Positions 1 through 3,841 are shown, numbered from the stretch's first letter. The stretch is 5,772 nucleotides of DNA from a bacterium (GCA_030588935.1 JAUUWR010000061.1:1-5772), one strand, 5' to 3'. Notes: generated by a model not told the origin, from the letters alone. Numbers and translations are program-made.

Positions 1-98
1 AACCTATAAGAACACTTAGGACAGCAAATATAAGACTTACTTTTCCCTCTATAATCCCACTTATGAAAGCATTTTTTATTTATACAAGCGACAAACAT
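1..98 (-). CDS. Small zinc-ribbon protein, C-terminus cut by the left edge
   Basis: Reading leftwards from ATG at 98-96, 32 codons are open to the window edge. Visible are C5, then C10-F-H12-K-W14, an aromatic/basic stretch (Y16, R17, G18, K19) and C25-C26-P-K-C29. The CxHxW...YxGK...CPxC layout matches small single zinc-ribbon proteins that I associate with archaeal genomes and their mobile elements; C10 (or C5), H12, C26 and C29 would hold one zinc ion. A nucleic-acid-binding or regulatory role is an inference. The start is supported by a TATA box (120-127) placed so that transcription should begin at or next to the A of the ATG, giving a leaderless mRNA. A 13-bp palindrome at 106-118 lies between TATA box and start, so expression is probably repressible. 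The C-terminus and full length are unknown. Confidence 0.72.
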   Translation of the reverse strand, partial: MFVACINKKCFHKWDYRGKSKSYICCPKCSYR

Positions 99-105
99 AA
101 TATAG

Positions 106-182
106 TATGTTAAACATAGTTTATAAACCTCTCTAAAATCAAAACTATGTTATGCTATTATGTTAAACATATGTTTAACATA
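106..182. repeat. Palindrome array TATGTTWAACATA, probable operator
   Basis: Three full copies of the 13-bp perfect palindrome TATGTT-W-AACATA occur at 106-118, 159-171 and 170-182. The last two overlap by two bases, so their starts are 11 bp apart, about one helical turn, and together they form a perfect 24-bp palindrome (159-182). A further half site TATGTT at 181-186 keeps the same 11-bp step, and isolated half sites occur at 94-99 (AACATA) and 146-151 (TATGTT). In addition AACATAGTTT (113-122) is an inverted repeat of AAACTATGTT (142-151). The 106-118 copy sits between the TATA box and the start of the zinc-ribbon gene, which suits a repressor operator; cooperative loading on the 159-186 cluster is an inference. 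An origin iteron role is the alternative. Confidence 0.75.
120..127 (-). promoter_or_regulatory. TATA box of the zinc-ribbon gene
   Basis: Read on the minus strand this is TTTATAAA, preceded by the purine heptamer AGAGAGG as BRE. Its first T is 29 nt upstream of the A of the ATG at 98, the same spacing as the boxes at 1966-1973 and 2342-2349, so a leaderless transcript is expected. The octamer is self-complementary and could also work rightwards, but no plus-strand gene follows. Confidence 0.65.
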
Positions 183-223
183 TGTTATCTTTCTTATCTG
201 AAATCAAGCAAGCAAAAAAGCTA

Positions 224-233
224 TTATATAAAT
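224..233. promoter_or_regulatory. TATA-like element, direction unresolved
   Basis: TTATATAAAT reads as an archaeal TATA box in either direction. Rightwards it would start a transcript near 255, at the head of the G-rich structured segment. Leftwards it would give a transcript starting near 202, with a leader of about 100 nt that includes the palindrome cluster before the zinc-ribbon gene. Nothing in the sequence decides between these, and it could be chance in such AT-rich DNA. Confidence 0.35.
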
Positions 234-240
234 AGGATCT

Positions 241-304
241 AAAAAACAAAATAAAAAAATACGCCAAAAAGGTCTGGAAAAAACTTAAAATTAATAGCAA
301 AAAA
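241..304 (-). terminator. Cluster of T-tracts ending the ATPase operon
   Basis: On the minus strand there are five runs of 5-7 T within 64 nt: complements of A-runs at 241-246, 253-259, 266-270, 278-283 and 299-304. Archaeal RNA polymerase terminates at oligo-T tracts without needing a hairpin, so this is the likely end of the minus-strand transcript carrying the 188-aa gene and the ATPase, leaving a 3' UTR of about 150-210 nt. Part of the A-richness could be plain base composition. Confidence 0.45.
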
Positions 305-420
305 TTAAGGCCCTGAGAATTTAAAAGGTATTCCACTAATCACTATTAGGGGATATATGGGGGAGGGATGGATGAATCTGTATCATCAGGCTGTAGAATT
401 AATATGGAGGGTCCTTTTTT
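255..420 (+). ncRNA. Possible structured RNA (weak candidate)
   Basis: The segment is bounded by a TATA-like box about 26 nt upstream (224-233) and a T6 run at 415-420. It is conspicuously G-rich for this DNA. Possible helices: AAGGCCCT (307-314) with 408-416 allowing one G-U pair and a bulged C414; CCACTAAT (333-340) with ATTAGGGG (345-352), loop CACT and one A-G mismatch; GATGA (371-375) with TCATC (383-387). It could instead be the 3' UTR of the ATPase mRNA on the other strand, where the same helices mostly survive, or a decayed coding fragment. Confidence 0.25.
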
Positions 421-425
421 AAGGA
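412..425. other. Hairpin TCCTT-TTTT-AAGGA
   Basis: A perfect 5-bp stem with a four-base loop lies downstream of the ATPase stop codon in the minus direction. On the plus strand its T6 run could end a transcript of the 255-420 segment. Confidence 0.3.
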
Positions 426-452
426 AATGAGGAGAGGTTCTATATCTATATG

Positions 453-1376
453 CTATTCTCTAATAGAGAACTCTTCTTTCACAGGTTTTGGCTTTGCAGT
501 AGCTAATTGTCTTTCTGCTTTATTAAAATAATCACTAAGCCTTTCTTTTATTCCTTCATCTCTAAACTTTGTATTTAGAAGATTAGACACAGCACTAAGT
601 TTTAAATCATTAGCCAAACAAACCTCTTGAAGTGTCTTCCTACTTATCTCCCCATTCTTTATTCTTATTATTAATTTATCATAGAATCCCTCCCCTGTTT
701 CTTCTTTCTTCATCTCCTCTTCATATACTGCCTTTCTCTTTGTAACTTTAATATCTTCATATAATTCCCTTTGTTTAGGAGTTAGATCTGTAAATCTTAT
801 GTAACCTTTAAAAGTTGTAAGACGATTATATTTTGGGCGATAGTTTGGATTTTTCATTCTTGCCCTAGCCCATCTATCTTCAATCCTTTTATTTTGTCTA
901 ATATCCCATTTATCCTCAGAATACAAACTTCCATCATTTGGGGTATGGATAACTCCAAAACCCCTTTCAATCATGTGTATATGGATCTTACATAAATCCC
1001 TCAAATCCTTATCAAGATTATAAAAATTAGGAACTGCAAGCCCATAGATATTAAAATTATCTCTATACATATTAATCATTTGAATTAAAAGTTTTTGGTC
1101 TTGATCAAAGAAGTTTCTTTTATATCCTGTCCTTATAGCTTCATCATCAAAAATACATCCAAACTTAAATCCTTCTAATAATCTCATAACATCATTCCTT
1201 GAATAAACTTGATGTTTCCAAGGTCTAAAACCTTTTATTCTTGAAAAGAACTTAAATAAAAAAGAACTCTTTGAATTACCCCTTGGGCCAGAAACAACAA
1301 GAACCAAATCAAATTTATTCTTCTGTCTTGTTTTAGCAATTTCAATTAAATCATTTATAGACCAAACAATTCTCAT
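453..1376 (-). CDS. P-loop ATPase, probably DNA-handling (packaging, transfer or partition)
   Basis: The 307-aa protein has a Walker A motif G30-P-R-G33-N-S-K36-S37 right after a hydrophobic beta strand (LVLVVS), and a Walker B strand with an acidic pair and glutamate, C74-I-F-D77-D78-E79-A. Residues 105-140 (R105, N107, then VPNFYNLDKDLRDL) look like the sensor and arginine-rich segment of ring-forming additional-strand ATPases; this layout is closest to the FtsK/HerA and Zot-like group, though I cannot assign a family. Residues 160-225 are very basic and then helical. Residues 230-285 resemble a helix-turn-helix (RKTLQEVCLAND followed by LSAVSNLL), which suggests DNA binding. There is no membrane segment or signal peptide. 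It starts one base after the stop of the 188-aa gene, so the two are co-transcribed and probably coupled. Packaging, conjugation or partition are all open. Confidence 0.72.
   Translation of the reverse strand: MRIVWSINDLIEIAKTRQKNKFDLVLVVSGPRGNSKSSFLFKFFSRIKGFRPWKHQVYSRNDVMRLLEGFKFGCIFDDEAIRTGYKRNFFDQDQKLLIQMINMYRDNFNIYGLAVPNFYNLDKDLRDLCKIHIHMIERGFGVIHTPNDGSLYSEDKWDIRQNKRIEDRWARARMKNPNYRPKYNRLTTFKGYIRFTDLTPKQRELYEDIKVTKRKAVYEEEMKKEETGEGFYDKLIIRIKNGEISRKTLQEVCLANDLKLSAVSNLLNTKFRDEGIKERLSDYFNKAERQLATAKPKPVKEEFSIRE
456..470. other. Hairpin TTCTCT-AAT-AGAGAA at the end of the ATPase gene
   Basis: A perfect 6-bp stem with a three-base loop covers the last codons before the ATPase stop. No T-run follows on the minus strand, so it is not a classical terminator; it might protect the mRNA 3' side or be coincidental, since it lies within codons. 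Confidence 0.3.
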
Positions 1377-1377
1377 T

Positions 1378-1944
1378 TTACCCTTTTGTCATTAAACCTT
1401 CTTTAATAAATTTCTTTGCTTGTTCTGAATCAAATTCTTCTTTATGGGAAAAGATTAAATCATATTTATTTAAAGGTTCATTTATTTTTGCTTTTATCTC
1501 TATTACAAAATCAAGAACCTTTTGGTATTTTTCAATATCTATTTTTAATACTTTTGTTTTCTTTACCTGATTAACCTTATGAGAATAAAGTTTGGGAATA
1601 AGTTTTTTTATTTTTTTTAACTCATCTCTGTAATGTTCTAAAATTTCTCTATCTGTTTTTTTCTTTCCTTTTTTTGATTCTTTCTTTTTTACAGCAAAAA
1701 TTGAATTATTAATAAGCATTAATAGAGTATTTACAAGCCTTCTAAATCCATGGATTTTAAGGAGATCTACATCAACATCCATCATAATTTCATCTAATAA
1801 ATCATAATGTCCAAAGAGAGAAATTACTTCATATTTGTCAGCATCATAAAGATGTTTCATTATTTTTAATTTTGCATAATCAGAAGCAACATTCCAGTTT
1901 CCATATTCAGATTGAGCAGAATCTCCAGAATCATCTTTTGCCAT
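1378..1944 (-). CDS. Unrecognised 188-aa protein, operon partner of the ATPase
   Basis: I do not recognise a family. The N-terminus (1-20) is polar and acidic with several serines, probably disordered. Residues 20-85 alternate short amphipathic helices, with an acidic patch DEIMMDVDVD (51-60) and a hydrophobic stretch LVNTLLMLINNSIF (70-83) that is too short and interrupted for a sure membrane span. Residues 86-98 are a lysine-rich linker, and 99-155 look like long charged helices, possibly a coiled coil. It is the first gene of the operon, starts leaderless from the TATA box at 1966-1973, and ends one base before the ATPase start. That fixed pairing suggests a partner or DNA-recognition subunit of the ATPase, by analogy with small subunits of packaging motors, but nothing in its sequence proves that. 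Confidence 0.7.
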   Translation of the reverse strand: MAKDDSGDSAQSEYGNWNVASDYAKLKIMKHLYDADKYEVISLFGHYDLLDEIMMDVDVDLLKIHGFRRLVNTLLMLINNSIFAVKKKESKKGKKKTDREILEHYRDELKKIKKLIPKLYSHKVNQVKKTKVLKIDIEKYQKVLDFVIEIKAKINEPLNKYDLIFSHKEEFDSEQAKKFIKEGLMTKG

Positions 1945-1965
1945 AAAATAAAGTTGTTAATTAAA

Positions 1966-1973
1966 CTTATAAA
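1966..1973 (-). promoter_or_regulatory. TATA box of the 188-aa gene/ATPase operon
   Basis: The minus strand reads TTTATAAG, preceded by the purine heptamer GAAAAGG as BRE. The first T is 29 nt upstream of the A of the ATG at 1944, implying a leaderless transcript. A TTAATTAA palindrome (1957-1964) lies between the box and the start, where a regulator could act. Confidence 0.7.
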
Positions 1974-2023
1974 CCTTTTCTTTCAACAAACATATAACAA
2001 AGGTTACCTTAGTGAACAACATC

Positions 2024-2061
2024 GCCCCCAACACAAAGAAAAGAAAAAAAATTGCCCCCAA
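2024..2061. repeat. GCCCCCAA direct repeat, 30-bp step
   Basis: GCCCCCAA occurs at 2024-2031 and 2054-2061, each preceded by AT and one pyrimidine, so ATYGCCCCCAA is shared. C5 runs are conspicuous in this AT-rich DNA. The purine run between them (2036-2050) could partly pair with the pyrimidine tract at 2089-2128. Confidence 0.5.
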
Positions 2062-2072
2062 ACCCAATCCGA

Positions 2073-2128
2073 GTGCGAAGCACGAGCATTTTTCCCTTCT
2101 TTTTCTTTCTCACCTTTCTCTTTCTTTT
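2073..2128 (+). terminator. GC hairpin followed by a pyrimidine tract
   Basis: GTGC (2073-2076) pairs with GCAC (2080-2083) around a GAA loop, followed by a 40-nt T/C tract (2089-2128) with only one purine (A2112) and several runs of 4-5 T. On the plus strand this has terminator form. It lies upstream of the HNH gene and would end any transcript crossing from the left, perhaps one driven from the near-palindromic TATA box at 1966-1973. The tract could also form unusual DNA structure. Confidence 0.35.
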
Positions 2129-2133
2129 AATCA

Positions 2134-2304
2134 ATACATACAATCAAAACATTATGCATACAATCAGCCTAGAATAAATTAAAAGAAAAACTTCTTAAAA
2201 AAACTGAATTATAGAGGGTGTCCTACGTTTCCAATGGAGAATTCTCTAACCCTTATTATTATTATTATTATTATATGTATAGATAACAATACAATACATA
2301 CAAT
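2134..2304. repeat. Three ATACATACAAT-type repeats (iteron-like)
   Basis: ATACATACAATCA at 2134-2146 recurs as ATGCATACAATCA at 2154-2166, exactly 20 bp on, about two helical turns. A third copy of the core, ATACATACAAT, is at 2294-2304. Regular phasing of the first two suggests protein binding sites, either replication iterons or an operator. Confidence 0.5.
2237..2246. repeat. 10-bp palindrome GAGAATTCTC
   Basis: This is a perfect inverted repeat in the middle of the intergenic region, just left of the TTA repeats. It is a possible dimer binding site, but it is short enough to be chance. Confidence 0.3.
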
Positions 2305-2315
2305 ACAAATAAGGG
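2250..2315. repeat. TTA microsatellite enclosed by an inverted repeat
   Basis: Seven TTA units (2253-2273) overlap the left arm of an inverted repeat CCCTTATT (2250-2257) / AATAAGGG (2308-2315). The roughly 50 bases between the arms are almost pure A/T apart from a few C and G and include one ATACATACAAT element. This is the most easily melted stretch in the intergenic region. Unit number in the microsatellite is likely to vary between strains. Confidence 0.5.
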
Positions 2316-2320
2316 AATCT

Positions 2321-2353
2321 TATACCCCTAAAACAGATAGATTTATATACCCC
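2321..2353. repeat. TATACCCC pair next to the HNH promoter
   Basis: TATACCCC occurs at 2321-2328 and 2346-2353, 25 bp apart, each followed by one base or none and then AAA. The second overlaps the TATA box and initiation region of the HNH operon, so the pair may be an operator. Directly after it CAAATA is repeated at 2353-2358 and 2362-2367. Confidence 0.35.
2342..2349 (+). promoter_or_regulatory. TATA box of the HNH operon
   Basis: TTTATATA is preceded by the purine-rich heptamer AGATAGA as BRE. Its first T is 29 nt upstream of the A of the ATG at 2371, as in the two minus-strand promoters, so the mRNA should be leaderless. Confidence 0.7.
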
Positions 2354-2370
2354 AAATACCTCAAATATCT

Positions 2371-2988
2371 ATGATAAATGAATACCTTTATTATTATAAT
2401 GAAAATACAAACCTAACTCAAAAAGAGAAAAGGAATAGAAAAAAATCAAATCCCCTTCACCTAAAACATTTTTTCATTATAAGAGATAAACAAGACAAAT
2501 TAGCATTTAAAAAAATTAGAAAAATTTGTATATGTTGTAGTAAAAAATTGCCTAAGAAGAGATGGAAATATTGTTCTACATCTTGTAATAATAAAATAAG
2601 ATATTCTAAAAATTCGGAAAAGATAAAAAAATATACAAAAGAATATGCTAAAAGAAGAATATTAATAGATGAATCATACTATTTATCAAGGATATTAAGG
2701 ACAAGACTATATATAGCTCTTAAACAACACCAAAGCCAAATAAGATTAAAAGAAATTTCTATTGATGTAACTTCTATTAAGAAAAAAATAGGGAAAAAAC
2801 CTAGTAAAGAATATCACTTAGATCACATAGTTCCTTTGTCAAAATTTGACTTAACAGAAAAAACTGAGATATTAATTGCTTTTCATCCATTAAATTTAAG
2901 ATGGCTTCTAGCCAAAGAGAACTTAAAAAAACATTGTTCTATAACATCTATGAATAAAGATGATTTAATAAATTTGATAAAAAATTAA
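2371..2988 (+). CDS. HNH endonuclease with zinc-binding knuckles
   Basis: The 205-aa protein has a four-cysteine zinc site, C53-x2-C56 and C68-x3-C72, the W-x2-C-S-x2-C style seen at the front of many phage-type HNH nucleases. The nuclease core is H149-L-D151-H152-I-V-P-L, then H172-P-L-N175-L-R-W and A-K-E-N184-L-K-K, which is a ββα-metal HNH/HNN site with H152 as the likely general base. Family members usually carry a WhiDH segment after a longer linker; here the linker between residues 105-118 (RILRTRLYIALKQ) and the core is shortened. The N-terminal 50 residues are basic and may bind DNA. It leads the plus-strand operon, one base before the ribbon-helix-helix gene. Free-standing homing or a DNA-processing nuclease are the likely roles; no intron is visible here. 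Confidence 0.85.
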   Translation: MINEYLYYYNENTNLTQKEKRNRKKSNPLHLKHFFIIRDKQDKLAFKKIRKICICCSKKLPKKRWKYCSTSCNNKIRYSKNSEKIKKYTKEYAKRRILIDESYYLSRILRTRLYIALKQHQSQIRLKEISIDVTSIKKKIGKKPSKEYHLDHIVPLSKFDLTEKTEILIAFHPLNLRWLLAKENLKKHCSITSMNKDDLINLIKN

Positions 2989-2989
2989 T

Positions 2990-3139
2990 ATGGTAAGAAT
3001 ACAACTAAATATAAAAATGGAAGAAGAAACAAAAGCGAGACTTGATAAGTTTGGCTCTAAGGGAAATACTTATGAAGATATTCTAAACAAACTTATGGAT
3101 ATTTCAGAAAAAATTAAAAAATTAAAAAAACATTTATAA
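2990..3139 (+). CDS. Ribbon-helix-helix regulator, 49 aa
   Basis: The predicted peptide begins MVRIQLNIKM, a polar/hydrophobic alternating strand, then EEETKARLDKFG (helix A), SKGNTYEDILNKLMDI (helix B) and a lysine-rich tail. The strand followed by 'E-E-T-K-x-R-L-x-x-F-G-x-K-G-x-T-Y-x-D-I-L-x-K-L' is the classic archaeal ribbon-helix-helix pattern found in antitoxins and virus or plasmid repressors. The dimer would insert strand residues 3-9 into the major groove. The ATG lies one base after the HNH stop codon, with no room for a Shine-Dalgarno, so translation is probably coupled; M10 is an alternative but would delete the strand. No toxin of a known family follows. It is the best candidate in the window to bind the palindromes at 106-182, which is inference. 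Confidence 0.82.
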   Translation: MVRIQLNIKMEEETKARLDKFGSKGNTYEDILNKLMDISEKIKKLKKHL

Positions 3140-3143
3140 AAGA

Positions 3144-3263
3144 ATGAATTACACAAAAATAAAACAAGAGATTGAAAGAGAACAAGAAAAAGTAAGGAAT
3201 CAAGAGAGCATAATTTCCCACAACAATATTATGAATGAATTAAATGTAGAGGTGTTGAAATGA
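3144..3263 (+). CDS. Unrecognised 39-aa charged helical peptide
   Basis: The frame runs from ATG at 3144 to TGA at 3261-3263. The peptide (MNYTKIKQEIEREQEKV...NELNVEVLK) is rich in E, K, Q and N and would form one amphipathic helix. It is four bases after the ribbon-helix-helix stop and overlaps the next start by ATGA, so its operon position supports a real gene despite its size. There is no obvious ribosome site. It might be translated mainly to couple the next gene; no function can be assigned. Confidence 0.55.
   Translation: MNYTKIKQEIEREQEKVRNQESIISHNNIMNELNVEVLK
3249..3254 (+). promoter_or_regulatory. Shine-Dalgarno GAGGTG for the membrane peptide
   Basis: GAGGTG matches the 16S anti-Shine-Dalgarno and ends five bases before the ATG at 3260. 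It decides that start and supports translation of a 37-aa product. Confidence 0.7.
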
Positions 3264-3373
3264 TTGATTATAGTTTTGTAAATGGGTTATGGTTTAAAAT
3301 TCCTACTTTTATATTTTGTTTAGGTCTCATTATTTGGTGTGCTATAGAAGATGAAAGGAGAACCAAAAAATGA
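3260..3373 (+). CDS. 37-aa single-span membrane peptide
   Basis: The peptide is short polar N-terminus, then about 18 hydrophobic residues (I14-PTFIFCLGLIIWCA, to I29), then a charged tail EDERRTKK. The positive tail predicts N-out/C-in topology. It has a strong Shine-Dalgarno, and both ends share ATGA overlaps with neighbours (start in the 39-aa gene, stop in the 89-aa gene), so it is almost certainly translated. Small one-span proteins in archaeal mobile elements can be virion, exclusion or holin-like components, but the sequence does not say which. C20 and C27 lie in the span. Confidence 0.68.
   Translation: MIDYSFVNGLWFKIPTFIFCLGLIIWCAIEDERRTKK
3357..3360 (+). promoter_or_regulatory. Shine-Dalgarno GGAG for the 89-aa gene
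   Basis: GGAG (within AAAGGAG) ends nine bases before the ATG at 3370, supporting that start inside the overlap with the preceding gene. Confidence 0.6.
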
Positions 3374-3639
3374 ATAAAACAATAAAATCAACAATAATTA
3401 ATATGGTTCATCTTAAATTAAAACAATTAAAACCAGAACTAAAACCAAAAAACAAGGAAGAGTTAATTTTTATAAGTTCTACACTTGCTTTAAATATAAT
3501 TGAAAAAGAAATTTTAAAAGTAATTAAAAATAATGAATATCTTGAAACTGATGAAAGGCATACACAAGGATTTCAAAGTGGTGTTAAATTAGCTTTTAAA
3601 TTAATAAAAGACGTATTAGGATTAAAAGGGGGCAAATAA
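3370..3639 (+). CDS. Unrecognised 89-aa helical protein
   Basis: No family is recognised. It is predicted all-helical and cytosolic: a basic N-terminal helix (to about residue 25, K/L-rich with two PELKPK-like turns), a hydrophobic-amphipathic helix 32-53 (FISSTLALNIIEKEILKVI), an acidic loop ETDERHTQGFQSG (59-71) and a C-terminal helix. The first bases overlap the membrane-peptide stop by ATGA, and it has a GGAG ribosome site, so it belongs to the operon. It could act with the membrane peptide or the 44-aa product, but that is only context. Confidence 0.68.
   Translation: MNKTIKSTIINMVHLKLKQLKPELKPKNKEELIFISSTLALNIIEKEILKVIKNNEYLETDERHTQGFQSGVKLAFKLIKDVLGLKGGK
3628..3632 (+). promoter_or_regulatory. 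Shine-Dalgarno AAGGGGG for the 44-aa gene
   Basis: A G5 run preceded by AA ends nine bases before the ATG at 3642. It lies within the last codons of the 89-aa gene and selects the next start. Confidence 0.5.
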
Positions 3640-3641
3640 CA

Positions 3642-3776
3642 ATGGATGCAAAAAGACTTTTAAAAGAAGTGAAGCTAAGTTCAGATAAAATAAAAGAAGA
3701 GATAATAGATGGCGATATAAATGGTTGCATAATTTGGATTAGGGAAGGAAGAAGAACAGAGATACAATCTTATTAA
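3642..3776 (+). CDS. Unrecognised 44-aa protein, last gene of the operon
   Basis: The frame begins MDAKRLLKEVKLSSDKIKEEI, a charged helix, followed by IDGDINGCIIWIREGRRTEIQSY, which looks like a turn and a beta strand with an aromatic/basic end. It starts two bases after the 89-aa stop and has a G-rich ribosome site. It ends at TAA 3774-3776, just before the convergent terminator. There is no recognised domain. Size, spacing and codon use match its neighbours. Confidence 0.62.
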   Translation: MDAKRLLKEVKLSSDKIKEEIIDGDINGCIIWIREGRRTEIQSY

Positions 3777-3798
3777 GAATAGCTAACCCAAACATTAA

Positions 3799-3814
3799 CT
3801 TCTTTTAAAAAACT
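3799..3814. terminator. Likely bidirectional terminator between convergent operons
   Basis: AACTTCTTTTAAAAAA is near-symmetric (TTTTAAAA core with CTTC on either side) and supplies T4 on the plus strand and T6 on the minus strand. It sits in the 65-bp gap between the end of the plus-strand small-gene operon and the recombinase. A second short hairpin, CCTTT-TTAT-AAAGG (3837-3850), overlaps the recombinase stop codon. Confidence 0.4.
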
Positions 3815-3841
3815 TCTCACAGTAGCCCTATCAAAGCCTTT

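Larger units (their letters stand above)
99..452. other. 354-bp intergenic region without a convincing gene
   Basis: It contains, from left to right: the zinc-ribbon promoter and palindrome array (106-186), a TATA-like element usable on either strand (224-233), an A-rich stretch that reads as repeated T-tracts on the minus strand (241-304), and a G-rich segment with several potential hairpins (307-425). Two short open frames on the plus strand (236-313 and 309-419) lack start codons at their beginnings and are discussed as a finding. No tRNA-like cloverleaf or T-loop consensus was seen. Confidence 0.6.
1945..2370. other. 426-bp divergent intergenic region, repeat-rich, candidate origin or control region
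   Basis: Apart from the two divergent promoters at its ends, the region holds no convincing gene. It carries a GCCCCCAA pair 30 bp apart, a GC hairpin followed by a 40-nt pyrimidine tract, three copies of an ATACATACAAT element, a 10-bp palindrome, seven TTA repeats enclosed by an 8-bp inverted repeat, and a pair of TATACCCC elements 25 bp apart. Direct repeats, an easily melted AT-rich stretch and a position between divergent operons are what a plasmid or virus origin would show, but no replication initiator is visible in the window. It may equally be a regulatory region. Confidence 0.4.

Noticed and set aside
106..186. CRISPR array
   Set aside because: The repeats are 13-bp palindromes with irregular spacing (53 and 11 bp) and no uniform spacers, so an operator or iteron array fits better.
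365..395. C/D-box guide RNA signature
   Set aside because: TGATGA is found only on the minus strand with a non-purine before it, and no properly spaced box D or C'/D' pair is present on either strand.
2009..2089. 26-aa minus-strand frame (MLVLRTRIGFGG...) with a purine-rich, AGAAGGG-like upstream
   Set aside because: The frame is made of the GC hairpin, the C5 repeats and an A-run read backwards; the ribosome-site match comes from the pyrimidine tract. There is no sign of coding selection.
1912..2130. 72-aa plus-strand open frame
   Set aside because: It begins inside the 188-aa gene on the other strand and then runs through the hairpin and pyrimidine tract; the product is low complexity (Ser/Phe-rich end), with no promoter or ribosome site.
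2990..3373. Toxin-antitoxin pair (ribbon-helix-helix plus following gene)
   Set aside because: The genes following the ribbon-helix-helix protein show no RelE, PIN, MazF or other known toxin motifs; the idea is kept only as an open possibility in the operon finding.
3777..3841. Attachment site or dif-like sequence beside the recombinase
   Set aside because: No pair of inverted arms around a 6-8 bp centre and no tRNA 3' end could be recognised; the duplicated copy would in any case lie outside the window.
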